Shown in pieces: positions 1 through 8,892 of a DNA stretch of 64,000 nt. Where the stretch lies: the NCBI GenBank assembly GCA_016285515.1, contig JAEEQW010000011.1, forward strand, positions 1-64,000. The letters are read 5' to 3'. A program made the position numbers and the translations under genes. Within the stretch, counting starts at the first letter, position 1, and every line of letters begins with the position of its first letter. The notes beneath the pieces were generated by a model, which was not told the origin of the DNA, did no database searches, and worked only from the letters and a program-made list of their open reading frames with translations. The stretch comes from Bacteroidales bacterium. GTDB taxonomy: Bacteria; Bacteroidota; Bacteroidia; Bacteroidales; BM520.

Positions 1-1819
1 ATGTTCCGATAGTGACGTACCATTGCTGAAGTTCAAGCAAATCAGGATTCTCAGAATTTAATATTGCTTTTATACAATTTTTTGACATATTTGACATAAT
101 AGACAATGTGTAATGCATTTGACCTATTAAATATTCTGCATATTCAAGTTTGTCTTTATCATCAATGATTTTGTTTTCATAGTAATTTTTTAGAATGGAT
201 TCATAATCATTTTGGACATATTCATCCAGCATATTAAGATATTGTCCCTTAAGTGTCAGATAATTCTGCATATTATCAGTTTTGCTGACAGTGATAGCGT
301 TGATACAACCAATTGATTCACATGGATTTTTTCTTGCGCCAGTAATTCTAAAAACATTTTTAAAATTACTGTTATAATATTGGATATGGTCGGGGAAATG
401 AACATCTGAAGAATCTCCGCTCAGATAATAATAAAGTCTGAAAGCACTTATGGGCTGAGGATAAATAAAATTGTTACCATCATGGTGGTTAAAGATGTTC
501 ATACATCCCATACCACAGTTTATTATGAAGTTGTTGTCAGCTCCTAGTCTCATAGAACCCTGCATGGCTTTGATTTTGCTATCTGTTGCGATATATATGT
601 CAAAATCATCAAGGACAAAGGAATTGCACATTATTTCAAGACCTTGTTCAGCCATATTTGATGTGCCGTTAATGCTGTCACAATAAATTCCAAACAGCAA
701 TCTGTAAAATGAATTGTTGTTGATTACGTTTTCCTCCGTGCCGCTGTTGAAAACATAAACACCATAATTCTGATACAAATGATACAGGCATTCAAAATTG
801 TTCTCTGATATTGTATATCCCGTACAATTTGATGAATGTATTCCGTATGTTCCTTCCGTATAATATCTGTGGAGATAAAAATCACAATGTGTAACAATGT
901 AATTGTCCAATTCCGATGTCTTTATGTTATATCCGTTGCAGATGAAATTCGATCTCTCTACGGTCATCAGTTTATTCGTGCCGTTTGTCGTGGCTTCTAT
1001 GCCGCTTTCCATTCTTTCAAATACTGACGGCTGACTTAAAGTATTGCATTCACATACTGTGTCATTTGAATATGAACCGCAGTATTCATCCACTGTAAAA
1101 CGCGAACTCAAAGCATATATTCCGCGTCCTCTGTATGTCCCTGTGTTCAGCGTGTCGGTCAAATTATTGAAAGTGCATCCGTAAAAGTATATGCCGTCTG
1201 CATTTGCAAGTTTTACATGGTTGTAGAACACGTTGGAAATATCTAAATTGTTGTAGTCATTGATAGTAAAGGTACACAGGGTAAATTCGCTTCCGTTACT
1301 TACATTTCCATTGTCATTAAAAATATCGACCGATTCCTTGTTGTTAATGAACGATGTGTTCACGGCAGTGATATAACCTGCATAATAATTGATTCCCATG
1401 ACAAGACCGTCTGAATACACAGCCGTGTCTGCATTTTCAATTATACTGTTGGCTGCAATTAAATGAGATCTACGTGTCGATGAAGGGGAAGGATTAAGAA
1501 TAATTCCCTCCCATAAGACATCATCACATAGGGATGTCAAAACACACGTGTCAAGTTCAAGTACAGCACCAGCATTGACAATGATATGCACGCTGTCGCC
1601 TAAATATATAGAGTCTTTCATTATTACGTTAATCCCTTGATTAATAACTATATCTCTGTTAAATCGTATATTACCTGAAATCACTGTGTCACTGGAAATG
1701 ACAAGCGGATTGTTGTTATAAATGTATGAACTGCAGTCGAAGCGGGCATTTCCATTTTGGGATATACCTAATGCAAATGGTAATAGAAGAAATAAGATGA
1801 TAAAAGTTTTCTTGAACAT
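1..1819 (-). CDS. Secreted parallel beta-helix-like surface protein, C-terminus beyond window
   Basis: An open frame starts at the ATG at 1817-1819 and runs without a stop to base 1, giving at least 606 residues; the C-terminus lies outside the window. Residues 1-20 form a Sec signal peptide (MFKKTFIILFLLLPFALGIS followed by Q). The rest is rich in Asn, Ser and Thr, with short recurring beta-strand units (for example FYNHVKLANADGIYFYGC and NNFECLYHLYQNYGVYVFNS) typical of right-handed beta-helix (pectin-lyase-like) surface proteins. Several scattered cysteines sit in these units. No catalytic residues could be assigned, so the function is unknown; adhesin and carbohydrate-active roles are both possible. 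A T9SS sorting domain would be expected past the edge, but this is inference. A strong terminator-like hairpin lies about 50 bases upstream of the start. Confidence 0.8.
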   Translation of the reverse strand, partial: MFKKTFIILFLLLPFALGISQNGNARFDCSSYIYNNNPLVISSDTVISGNIRFNRDIVINQGINVIMKDSIYLGDSVHIIVNAGAVLELDTCVLTSLCDDVLWEGIILNPSPSSTRRSHLIAANSIIENADTAVYSDGLVMGINYYAGYITAVNTSFINNKESVDIFNDNGNVSNGSEFTLCTFTINDYNNLDISNVFYNHVKLANADGIYFYGCTFNNLTDTLNTGTYRGRGIYALSSRFTVDEYCGSYSNDTVCECNTLSQPSVFERMESGIEATTNGTNKLMTVERSNFICNGYNIKTSELDNYIVTHCDFYLHRYYTEGTYGIHSSNCTGYTISENNFECLYHLYQNYGVYVFNSGTEENVINNNSFYRLLFGIYCDSINGTSNMAEQGLEIMCNSFVLDDFDIYIATDSKIKAMQGSMRLGADNNFIINCGMGCMNIFNHHDGNNFIYPQPISAFRLYYYLSGDSSDVHFPDHIQYYNSNFKNVFRITGARKNPCESIGCINAITVSKTDNMQNYLTLKGQYLNMLDEYVQNDYESILKNYYENKIIDDKDKLEYAEYLIGQMHYTLSIMSNMSKNCIKAILNSENPDLLELQQWYVTIGT

Positions 1820-1865
1820 AGTTGTGCAATAATACATAAAATTTCCGAATTTTATGCCGGATGAA

Positions 1866-1919
1866 TAAAAAAAAACCTCTCACCACCTTTGCAGGCGAAA
1901 GGCTTGGGTGTGGGAGGCA
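1866..1919 (-). terminator. Terminator-like hairpin upstream of the beta-helix gene
   Basis: Read on the minus strand, CCTCCCACACC pairs with GGTGGTGAGAGG, with an inner CCTTT/AAAGG pair, followed by a run of nine T. It looks like a Rho-independent terminator but lies only 47 bases before the start codon at 1819. It may end a transcript from upstream or act as a leader attenuator for the beta-helix gene. Which of these is true cannot be told from sequence. Confidence 0.5.
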
Positions 1920-2029
1920 CCTCTTTGCCTTTAATAAGAGAATGGGAACGCTTCTATGAAGCATGTTGAAACAAAACATACTTCGAACATGTGCTTTAAA
2001 CACCAAAATAAAATTCTAACGAACATAAA

Positions 2030-2074
2030 ATAAAAAAAGAAGCCAACCTAAAATCACTTTTTAGTCGGCCTCTA
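2030..2074 (-). terminator. Rho-independent terminator after tRNA-Arg
   Basis: On the minus strand, GAGGCCGAC-TAAAA and TTTTAGGTTGGCTTC form a stem with an AGTGA loop, followed by a run of T. It begins a few bases after the tRNA 3' end, which is the expected place for tRNA termination. Confidence 0.75.
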
Positions 2075-2080
2075 TTTGTG

Positions 2081-2156
2081 TGAACCTGGCGGGGATCGAA
2101 CCCACAACCTTCTGATCCGTAGTCAGATACTCTGAATCCAATTGAGCTACAGGTCC
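2081..2156 (-). tRNA. tRNA-Arg (anticodon ACG)
   Basis: On the minus strand a 76-base cloverleaf can be drawn. The 7-bp acceptor stem is GGACCTG/CAGGTTC, the anticodon stem TCTGA/TCAGA encloses loop CTACGGA (anticodon ACG), and the T arm has the TTCGATC loop. The discriminator is A. CCA is not encoded. A TAnnTTTG promoter lies 40 bases upstream and a terminator follows directly. Confidence 0.95.
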
Positions 2157-2195
2157 ATTTATGTTGCAATGACTTATCTCTCTCAATTGCGGATG

Positions 2196-2203
2196 CAAAG
2201 ATA
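2196..2203 (-). promoter_or_regulatory. TAnnTTTG -7 promoter element for tRNA-Arg
   Basis: TATCTTTG on the minus strand, 40 bases upstream of the tRNA 5' end, matches the Bacteroidota -7 consensus TAnnTTTG. Confidence 0.65.
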
Positions 2204-2300
2204 ATACTTTTTTAATGATATGTTACTTTTTTGTTAAAATTATTTTTTTTCAGCAAAAATGAGGATTTGATTTGATGACATTAAAGGTCGTAGTTTATTG

Positions 2301-3968
2301 TCATTGCTCAATTATTAGATTTCCAGAAACGTTCCATGCGCTGAAACTGTTTCCTTCGCGCGGGCCTTGCGGAATGGCTATAATTATCCTGTGACTGCCG
2401 GCTGACAGCTTTTCATAGTTGAATTCAACTGGATTTGTTATAGTTCCCGGGCACCAGCCTGAACGACTGTAATCTGATGATGTCAGACCGTCAGGGGAAT
2501 TGCCTGAGCAAGGATTCTTTTCCCTGTTGCTGGCACAGTCACAACGCCATGGAGTGAATACAGTCTTGTTACCATCGAGAATAATGCTGTTCGGCTTCCG
2601 GTTGAACTCGTCTCCTCCACCCCATCCGCCATGACCGGTGGATATATAACTGAGAATGACGTTGGCAAGTTCGTGATTTATTTTGAAGTCAACCACAAGA
2701 GAATCGGTGTCGAAAAAATCCGAATAGCTTTGTCCTGCCATCTCCATGATATTTAGTGTGTTGAACAATGGTATTACTTCTCTCCTAATACCCGAACCGT
2801 TTGGATGATATTTCAACTTTAAGTTAATAATATGTCCGCCTCGGTCATAATTGCCTATGAAGACACCTATCCATGCCTCGTGTGACAAATATTTTGAAAG
2901 AGCAGTCACATCCTGATGAAATACTATTGAATCATACCAATTGTAGTCACCATATTTGTACTTGTTATAGGCTCTTGTTCCGAACGAAGTGTAAAATCTG
3001 ATCAGTTCAACAGGAACGTTATATTTTTCTGTGGAGACTTTTCCATATTGCCTTTTACCTGTTTTGGTCTCAAATGAAGGCAGCACTTCAACACCTTTCA
3101 GCAATCCGTCAATATACGACAATTCCTTGTCGGTCGGGATTACAAAGACCGTCCCTGTACGGTCGTATGCATCACCGTCAGAATATTGTGTGAGTTCTGC
3201 AAAGATGTCATAATTCCACGCGCTGTCGGGCAGTTGAACTTTCTTCAGGACTATTGTTCCGTTGGCAAATCTGTAAACGCTGTCGCCCCCAATTTCCGAA
3301 TATGATGTCGGTGACTTTATTCCTGTGTCGAAACATATTCTTTGATTGTTAAATATGTCAACGACTTTCGTGGAGTTTTCATTGAGCATCTTCTGAAGAA
3401 CATGGCTTTCAACTATTTTGCCGTAAGTGCTCGGAAGCAAATCCTTTGATTTCTTGGAATACTCAATGTTAACAGCCTCCAGTACTCGTGAAGCATTGAT
3501 TACATATTTCAAAACCAGTCCTTTGGTTATTCCGAAACGTGGAGCCGGGGTGCCCCAAAATTTTATGTCAGAAGTGTAGTAAATGTCTATCCTGTTTGAA
3601 TTTATTGTTGTGTAGGCCTTTTTGCATTTTACTCCTGCCACAGTCTCAGTTTCGTCAGTGTATTCCCAGTTGTCGAATTTGAATTTGTATGTCGAGGATA
3701 CAATCTGCCCGTTGTCAAGAGTGGCACATTGATATACGGAGGAGTCAACAAAGTCGATGTATGTGACTACATCTGGACTTCCAGGATAACTTTCGCCTAC
3801 CGAATATATTTTGGCGGAATTTTTTGAAATATCAACTATCGTAGATGAAGTCGTATCGCGATTTCCGTTGAATGACGACTGATATGTAATTGTCACACTT
3901 TCAGCGTTCTTCTGTGCAAATGCTGTATAACACAGCAATGTCAGAATAATGTATGATATTCGTTTCAT
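2301..3968 (-). CDS. Secreted PNGase F-like peptide-N-glycosidase with GLPGLI-like N-terminal domain
   Basis: This 555-residue protein is predicted to be exported (signal peptide, residues 1-19, ending TAFAQ). Residues about 20-190 resemble the GLPGLI/PNGase F-II N-terminal domain. Residues about 200-555 resemble the two jelly-roll halves of peptide-N4-(N-acetyl-beta-glucosaminyl)asparagine amidase, which releases N-glycans from glycoproteins. Supporting motifs are DAYDRTGTVFVIP (D269 matches the catalytic Asp of PNGase F), GGWGGGDEFNRKPN with E454, a Cys-rich WRCDC segment and SRSGWCPGT, which parallels RAGWCPG in PNGase F. The HEAWIG segment may supply the third acidic residue. No T9SS tail is seen. 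The gene starts 2 bases after the YitT gene stop, so the two are probably co-transcribed. Enzyme identity is inferred from motifs only. Confidence 0.8.
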   Translation of the reverse strand: MKRISYIILTLLCYTAFAQKNAESVTITYQSSFNGNRDTTSSTIVDISKNSAKIYSVGESYPGSPDVVTYIDFVDSSVYQCATLDNGQIVSSTYKFKFDNWEYTDETETVAGVKCKKAYTTINSNRIDIYYTSDIKFWGTPAPRFGITKGLVLKYVINASRVLEAVNIEYSKKSKDLLPSTYGKIVESHVLQKMLNENSTKVVDIFNNQRICFDTGIKSPTSYSEIGGDSVYRFANGTIVLKKVQLPDSAWNYDIFAELTQYSDGDAYDRTGTVFVIPTDKELSYIDGLLKGVEVLPSFETKTGKRQYGKVSTEKYNVPVELIRFYTSFGTRAYNKYKYGDYNWYDSIVFHQDVTALSKYLSHEAWIGVFIGNYDRGGHIINLKLKYHPNGSGIRREVIPLFNTLNIMEMAGQSYSDFFDTDSLVVDFKINHELANVILSYISTGHGGWGGGDEFNRKPNSIILDGNKTVFTPWRCDCASNREKNPCSGNSPDGLTSSDYSRSGWCPGTITNPVEFNYEKLSAGSHRIIIAIPQGPREGNSFSAWNVSGNLIIEQ

Positions 3969-3970
3969 GT

Positions 3971-4852
3971 CTATTTAATCGTATCGAAGTTTTTGCCGAA
4001 GACACCTTCAACTCTTGAAACAGACAAGAATGCGTTCGGGTCAACTCTTTTTATGAGCTGTAAGGCTCTTGCCTTGTCAATTCTTGGGACAATGACCAAC
4101 AATACGTTGATGCTTTGTTTGGAGTACCATCCCTTGCCGTCAAGAGTTGTTACCCCTTTGTGTATCTCGTTCACAAATGCATCAGCTATTTCCTGGTATT
4201 TTTCAGACATTACGATGAACTGATATGACTGTCTGTGTCCGTTAAGTGTATGGTCGATAAGTGCTGATGTTAACAGCATTGTCACAAAGGCATAGACTAC
4301 ATCAGTCGGGTTTCTGTAAATAATGTACATGGCAGCAACTATAATCACGTTGCAGTACAGACTGACCCTGCCAGTGGAAACATTCCTATACTTGCTGATT
4401 ATGAGTGATATTATATCAGTACCTCCTGTGTTACCACCGTTGTTGAAGCACAAACCGAGTCCGAATCCTCCCAAAGTACCACCGAGCACCGCACACATGA
4501 ATCTGTCATCAATCATCGGCTCTGTTATCAGTTTCTGGAATAGTGTGAGAAGTACAGATGTGACAACAACTCCATAAATAGAGAGCTTAATAAATTTCCA
4601 GCCCATAATTTTCAAGGCAAAAATAAACACAATCAGGTTCAAGACAAAATACGTGACACCGACAGGAATGCCGTTGCCTGATTTTGATGTCAGAAAATAA
4701 ACGATTGTACCTATACCTCCAAAACCGCCACTTATTATTCCTGATGGAACGAGGAATGCAGTGACTGCAAAACAATAAATCGCTATCCCTAAGGTGATTA
4801 ATACGTACGACTTTATATTGTTGAGTATCAATTTTCTATCAATAGATTTCAT
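3971..4852 (-). CDS. YitT family membrane protein (DUF161 + DUF2179)
   Basis: An integral inner-membrane protein of 293 residues. Five to six hydrophobic helices span about residues 15-205, with Gly-rich turns such as SGGFGGIGTIVYF and FNNGGNTGGTDIIS that are hallmarks of the YitT/DUF161 fold. The soluble C-terminal segment (about 215-293) matches DUF2179 (KGVTTLDGKGWYSKQ, then RVDPNAFLSV). The family is widespread and its transport substrate is unknown. It lies 2 bases upstream of the PNGase-like gene and after the argF terminator. The pairing with a secreted glycosidase is not explained by any known role of YitT proteins. Confidence 0.92.
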   Translation of the reverse strand: MKSIDRKLILNNIKSYVLITLGIAIYCFAVTAFLVPSGIISGGFGGIGTIVYFLTSKSGNGIPVGVTYFVLNLIVFIFALKIMGWKFIKLSIYGVVVTSVLLTLFQKLITEPMIDDRFMCAVLGGTLGGFGLGLCFNNGGNTGGTDIISLIISKYRNVSTGRVSLYCNVIIVAAMYIIYRNPTDVVYAFVTMLLTSALIDHTLNGHRQSYQFIVMSEKYQEIADAFVNEIHKGVTTLDGKGWYSKQSINVLLVIVPRIDKARALQLIKRVDPNAFLSVSRVEGVFGKNFDTIK

Positions 4853-4864
4853 TTTGTTTTGTTT

Positions 4865-4908
4865 AAAAAAAATCGAGAAACCATTTTTGAGATGGATTTC
4901 CCGATTTA
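4865..4908 (-). terminator. Rho-independent terminator of argF
   Basis: On the minus strand, AAATCGGGAAATCCAT pairs with ATGGTTTCTCGATTT around a short A-rich loop and is followed by eight T. It sits between the argF stop and the YitT start, separating the two transcription units. Confidence 0.85.
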
Positions 4909-4926
4909 AATATTTAAAAGAATAAA

Positions 4927-5928
4927 CTATTCGCCGAGAGTAGCCACCATGACAGCCTTTATGGTGTGCAGGCGGTTTTCAGCTTCATCGAAAACGAGTG
5001 ACATTGGTGATTCGAACACTTCATCGGTGACTTCCATTTCGGAAACGCCGAATTTCTGGTAGATGTCCTCACCTATTGTGGTTTCGCGATTGTGGAATGA
5101 AGGCAGGCAATGCAGGAATTTCACGTTAGGATTGCCGGTTTTCTTGACCACATCCATGTTAACCTGATAAGGAAGCATTATATTAATTCTCTTAGCCCAT
5201 TCTTCCTGAGCTTCACCCATTGACACCCATACATCGGTATAAAGGAAATCAACTCCTTTGACACCTTTTTCAACATCCTCTGTGAGGGTGATTTTTGCGC
5301 CTGTCTCTTTGGCTATTTTCTTGCATGTTTTAACAAGTTCCTCTTTTGGCCAGAAAGCCTTCGGGGCAACTGCTCTGAAATCCATACCCATCTTTGCGGC
5401 ACCAACCATAAGGGAATTGCCCATGTTGTTGCGGGCATCACCCATATATGCGAACGCCACCTTGTTGAGAGGTTTGTCGGTATTTTCCATCATTGTAAGA
5501 AAATCAGCAAGAATCTGTGTCGGGTGGAATTCTGTTGTAAGACCATTCCATACTGGAACTCCGGCGTATGCTGCGAGGGTTTCGACTATTTCCTGCGAAT
5601 ATCCGCGATATTCAATGCCATCATACATTCTCCCGAGGACGCGAGCTGTGTCTTTCATGGATTCCTTTTTGCCCATCTGTGAACCTGACGGTCCAAGATA
5701 GGTGACGTGAGCACCTTGGTCGAGAGCTGCGACTTCAAAAGCACAGCGTGTACGGGTTGAATCCTTCTCAAACAGCAAAACAATGTTTTTGCCCTTTAAT
5801 GTCTGCTGCTCAGTTCCGGCATACTTTGCCTGCTTGAGCTGATAAGCGAGATTTAAAAAATGTTGGATCTCCTTTGGAGTGAAATCCAGCAACTTTAAGA
5901 AATTTCTGTTTCTAAGATTAAAAGCCAT
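4927..5928 (-). CDS. argF: Ornithine carbamoyltransferase
   Basis: Transfers the carbamoyl group from carbamoyl phosphate to ornithine to make citrulline in arginine metabolism; cytoplasmic. The 333-residue length fits the long bacterial OTCase form. Carbamoyl-phosphate residues are seen as STRTR (57-61) and HPTQ (135-138). The ornithine SMG loop is in DVWVSMGE (232-239), and the catalytic HCLP is at 273-276. The HCLP and SMG motifs favour true OTCase over the acetyl- or succinyl-ornithine enzymes found in many Bacteroidota. It could serve the biosynthetic (argF) or catabolic (arcB) direction; no other arg or arc genes are nearby. It is a single-gene unit with its own promoter at 5988-5995 and terminator at 4865-4908. 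Confidence 0.95.
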   Translation of the reverse strand: MAFNLRNRNFLKLLDFTPKEIQHFLNLAYQLKQAKYAGTEQQTLKGKNIVLLFEKDSTRTRCAFEVAALDQGAHVTYLGPSGSQMGKKESMKDTARVLGRMYDGIEYRGYSQEIVETLAAYAGVPVWNGLTTEFHPTQILADFLTMMENTDKPLNKVAFAYMGDARNNMGNSLMVGAAKMGMDFRAVAPKAFWPKEELVKTCKKIAKETGAKITLTEDVEKGVKGVDFLYTDVWVSMGEAQEEWAKRINIMLPYQVNMDVVKKTGNPNVKFLHCLPSFHNRETTIGEDIYQKFGVSEMEVTDEVFESPMSLVFDEAENRLHTIKAVMVATLGE

Positions 5929-5987
5929 TTTCTTTCAGTTTAATTGATCTGTATTTTTTGATAAATATGTATTGTCTGTAGAAACTG

Positions 5988-5995
5988 CAAAATTA
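5988..5995 (-). promoter_or_regulatory. TAnnTTTG -7 promoter element for argF
   Basis: TAATTTTG on the minus strand, 60 bases upstream of the argF start. It lies back to back with the helicase promoter, 11 bases away. Confidence 0.65.
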
Positions 5996-6006
5996 CACAT
6001 TTTTTA

Positions 6007-6014
6007 TATCTTTG
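6007..6014 (+). promoter_or_regulatory. TAnnTTTG -7 promoter element for the helicase operon
   Basis: TATCTTTG on the plus strand, 17 bases before the helicase ATG, matches the Bacteroidota -7 consensus. The implied leader is very short. Confidence 0.65.
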
Positions 6015-6030
6015 CAACTTTAGAAATAGC

Positions 6031-8124
6031 ATGAAAGATAATAAACAGTTACAACTTGCATACGATTTTGTCCTGTCAACAGGTACTTCAATCTTTCTCA
6101 CGGGAAAGGCGGGAACCGGCAAATCCACGTTTCTTCGCAAGATAAGAAAGGAAATACCCAAACGGAGTGTCGTCCTTGCCCCTACTGGTGTGGCCGCTAT
6201 TAATGTCGAAGGCGTAACTGTCCACTCTTTCTTCCAACTGCCGTTCTGTCCTTTTATTCCAGGCATGAACTATAAGGAAGAAGACACCTATAAATATACA
6301 GCTGAAAAGTTGAAGATTATCAGAAGTGTTGACCTGATAATAATTGATGAAATAAGCATGGTCCGTCCGGACACTCTTGACGCAATGGACTCAATATTAC
6401 GTAAACACAGACGTAATGAAGCACCTTTCGGAGGTGTACAGCTTCTTATGATAGGTGACCTGCAACAACTTGCTCCGGTAATTAAAGATGATGACTGGTC
6501 GGTGCTGAAGTCATATTACACAACACCTTATTTCTTCAGCAGCATGGCACTACAACGCATGAACTATGTCTGCATTAATCTTACTGAAATATTCCGGCAG
6601 AATGATCCGGAATTCATTGAAATTCTTGATAAAATACGTGACAAATCCCTTGATGATGAAACTATCAATATTATAAACAGACAGTATAAACCGGATTTCG
6701 TCCCGGATGACAAGGATGGCTACATAACTCTTACCACACACAATGCCACAGCAAAGAAAATCAATGAGGAAAAACTTGCTGCCATAGATGATGAAGAATT
6801 TACGTTTGATGCTCAAATTGACGGCGAATTTCCTGAAAATTCATTCCCGACAGACAGGACACTCATTCTAAAGAAAAATGCTCAGGTCATGTTTATTAAA
6901 AATGATGTTGGCGCTGACAGACGGTATTACAACGGAAAAATAGGTATTATCACTGATATTGATTCAAAATCAGTCACAATCACTTGTCCTGAGAACAACA
7001 AACCAATCGTAGTGAAACCCGTCCAATGGAAGAATGTCCGATACAAAGTTGACAGAAAAACAAACGCAATTTCTGAAGAGGAAATCGGTTCGTTTGAACA
7101 GATGCCACTTAAACTTGCCTGGGCAATCACAATTCACAAGAGTCAGGGACTGACGTTTGATAAGGTTATCATTAATGCTCAGGCCGCTTTTGCTCATGGT
7201 CAGGTTTATGTTGCCTTCAGCAGATGCCGTTCGCTGAAAGACATAGTCCTACACTCCCCCATCTCAAAAAATATGATTTTTGATGATTATTATGTGGATT
7301 TGTTTACCAATGAAATTCACGACAATCAGGTTGACAATCAAAAACTTGAATTATTCCAACAACAATATTATATGCAGCTGCTGAGCGAATTGTTCGATTT
7401 TGACCAGTTACGCGATTCCCTTTCCATGCTGTCAGTCCAGATTAAAGTTAATTTCGGCAAGTCATATCCGAAATTATCAGAAGATTATACAAATGCTGTC
7501 AAGGAATTTTACAAGGATATCATTGAGGTCGCACATCGTTTCATGTCGTTGATTCCGACACTTTCCCGCGATAATGATGCGTTTCACCTGAAAATAAAAA
7601 ATGGTGCCTCCTATTTCCGTGGAAAAATGGAGAATATAGTTAAAAATCTGATTGACAACACAAACGTTGAGACCGATTCAAAAGAAAACAAACAGAAATT
7701 CAATGAAATATACGAGCGATGCTATAAGGAGTGGTATTTGAAGGATGCCGTTTTACAAACGACAGCTGATAATGGATTGAATACTGTTGAATATCTTGAT
7801 GTAAGAGCAAATGCAATTCTTGAGGCTGATAAGCTATCGAAAGCAAAACTGCGCAAACGTGACGGCTCGGCATCGCCTGATATCCAGAACATGCGACTGT
7901 TTATGACACTAAAAGAGTGGCGTGAGGCAGAGGCTTCCATACATGATGTGGAGCCACACGTGATACTTCAGTACAAATCACTTGTTGACCTTGCAAACAA
8001 ACTGCCGTCAACGAAAAAGGAGCTTCTTTCAATAGCAGGAATCGGGAAAGTGAAGGCTGCAAAATACGGAGATGAAATTCTTGAAATCATTGAGGAATGG
8101 AAAAGTTACAGGAGGGACCAGTAA
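6031..8124 (+). CDS. PIF1-like SF1B DNA helicase with C-terminal HRDC domain
   Basis: A 697-residue ATP-dependent helicase of the PIF1/RecD2 superfamily 1B. Walker A is GKAGTGKS (25-32), Walker B DLIIIDE (101-107), motif III GDLQQLAP, and the C-terminal helicase motifs include AITIHKSQGLTFD and VYVAFSRC. Residues about 620-692 form an HRDC (helicase-RNaseD C-terminal) module with a helix-hairpin-helix SIAGIGKVKAAKYGDEI, a nucleic-acid-binding domain. Family members act in replication-fork and G-quadruplex processing; the exact role here is inferred. The stop codon directly precedes the tcdA start, so the two are translationally close. Confidence 0.9.
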   Translation: MKDNKQLQLAYDFVLSTGTSIFLTGKAGTGKSTFLRKIRKEIPKRSVVLAPTGVAAINVEGVTVHSFFQLPFCPFIPGMNYKEEDTYKYTAEKLKIIRSVDLIIIDEISMVRPDTLDAMDSILRKHRRNEAPFGGVQLLMIGDLQQLAPVIKDDDWSVLKSYYTTPYFFSSMALQRMNYVCINLTEIFRQNDPEFIEILDKIRDKSLDDETINIINRQYKPDFVPDDKDGYITLTTHNATAKKINEEKLAAIDDEEFTFDAQIDGEFPENSFPTDRTLILKKNAQVMFIKNDVGADRRYYNGKIGIITDIDSKSVTITCPENNKPIVVKPVQWKNVRYKVDRKTNAISEEEIGSFEQMPLKLAWAITIHKSQGLTFDKVIINAQAAFAHGQVYVAFSRCRSLKDIVLHSPISKNMIFDDYYVDLFTNEIHDNQVDNQKLELFQQQYYMQLLSELFDFDQLRDSLSMLSVQIKVNFGKSYPKLSEDYTNAVKEFYKDIIEVAHRFMSLIPTLSRDNDAFHLKIKNGASYFRGKMENIVKNLIDNTNVETDSKENKQKFNEIYERCYKEWYLKDAVLQTTADNGLNTVEYLDVRANAILEADKLSKAKLRKRDGSASPDIQNMRLFMTLKEWREAEASIHDVEPHVILQYKSLVDLANKLPSTKKELLSIAGIGKVKAAKYGDEILEIIEEWKSYRRDQ

Positions 8125-8838
8125 ATGTGGAATGAACGTACGCTACTTCTTATACATGAAGAAAATGTAAAACGTTTGCAGCAATGCAACGTGCTCATCG
8201 TCGGAGTCGGAGGAGTAGGCGCATACAGTGCCGAACATATCTGTCGTTCCGGCATCGGAGCCATAACAATCGTAGATGCTGACAGCGTCAGCGAATCAAA
8301 TATCAATCGGCAGCTTATTGCCCTGCACAGCACCATTGGTATCCCAAAAGTTGAATTGATGAGAGACAGAATGCTCGACATAAATCCCGAGTTGAAAATT
8401 GAGGCGCGCAATATGTTTGTTACCACCGACAATATTCCTGAAATTGTCGGCTCACAGCATTTTGATTACATCGTAGATGCAATTGATACTATCGCACCCA
8501 AAATCGCTCTTCTGACCTATGCATATAATCACAATATCCCGGTAATCAGTTCAATGGGGGCTGGTGGAAGAACGGACCCGACCAAAATTTATGTTACTGA
8601 CATTTCAAAGACTTATAACGACAAACTTGCATCCGTAGTTCGTCAGCGTCTCAGAAAAGAAGGTATATTGTCCGGCATTAAGGTTGTATTCTCGACTGAG
8701 GTTGCAGACGCCGAAGCCGTCATGCAGACTCCGGGAGCAAGAAATCAGTGCTCCGTGAGAGGAACTGTCTCTTACATACCTGCACTTTTCGGTACTATGA
8801 TTGCAGGAACTGTAATTAAAGATTTAATTACCAAGTGA
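8125..8838 (+). CDS. tcdA: tRNA threonylcarbamoyladenosine dehydratase
   Basis: An E1-like (ThiF/MoeB fold) ATP-dependent enzyme that cyclises t6A37 to ct6A in ANN-decoding tRNAs. At 237 residues it has the nucleotide-binding loop GVGGVGAYSAEHICRSGIG (27-45), the adenylation Asp in VDADSVSESNINRQL and the later conserved RNQCSVRGTVSYIP segment. It begins at the base after the helicase stop, and a GGAGG ribosome-binding site lies inside the end of the helicase gene. The t6A pathway gene tsaE is also in this window (19.8 kb) but in a separate operon. Confidence 0.92.
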   Translation: MWNERTLLLIHEENVKRLQQCNVLIVGVGGVGAYSAEHICRSGIGAITIVDADSVSESNINRQLIALHSTIGIPKVELMRDRMLDINPELKIEARNMFVTTDNIPEIVGSQHFDYIVDAIDTIAPKIALLTYAYNHNIPVISSMGAGGRTDPTKIYVTDISKTYNDKLASVVRQRLRKEGILSGIKVVFSTEVADAEAVMQTPGARNQCSVRGTVSYIPALFGTMIAGTVIKDLITK

Positions 8839-8846
8839 GTTGTTTG

Positions 8847-8854
8847 TAATTTTG
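8847..8854 (+). promoter_or_regulatory. TAnnTTTG -7 promoter element for the acyltransferase gene
   Basis: TAATTTTG on the plus strand, 38 bases before the acyltransferase ATG at 8893. A second partial match, CATCTTTG, follows 20 bases later. Confidence 0.55.
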
Positions 8855-8892
8855 CAAAAAAAATTTCATCTTTGCAAATCAAATTTTGAATT

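Noticed and set aside
2030-2074. Hairpin considered as part of a second RNA gene next to tRNA-Arg
   Set aside because: It has a simple stem and T-run, as expected for a terminator; no second cloverleaf is seen.
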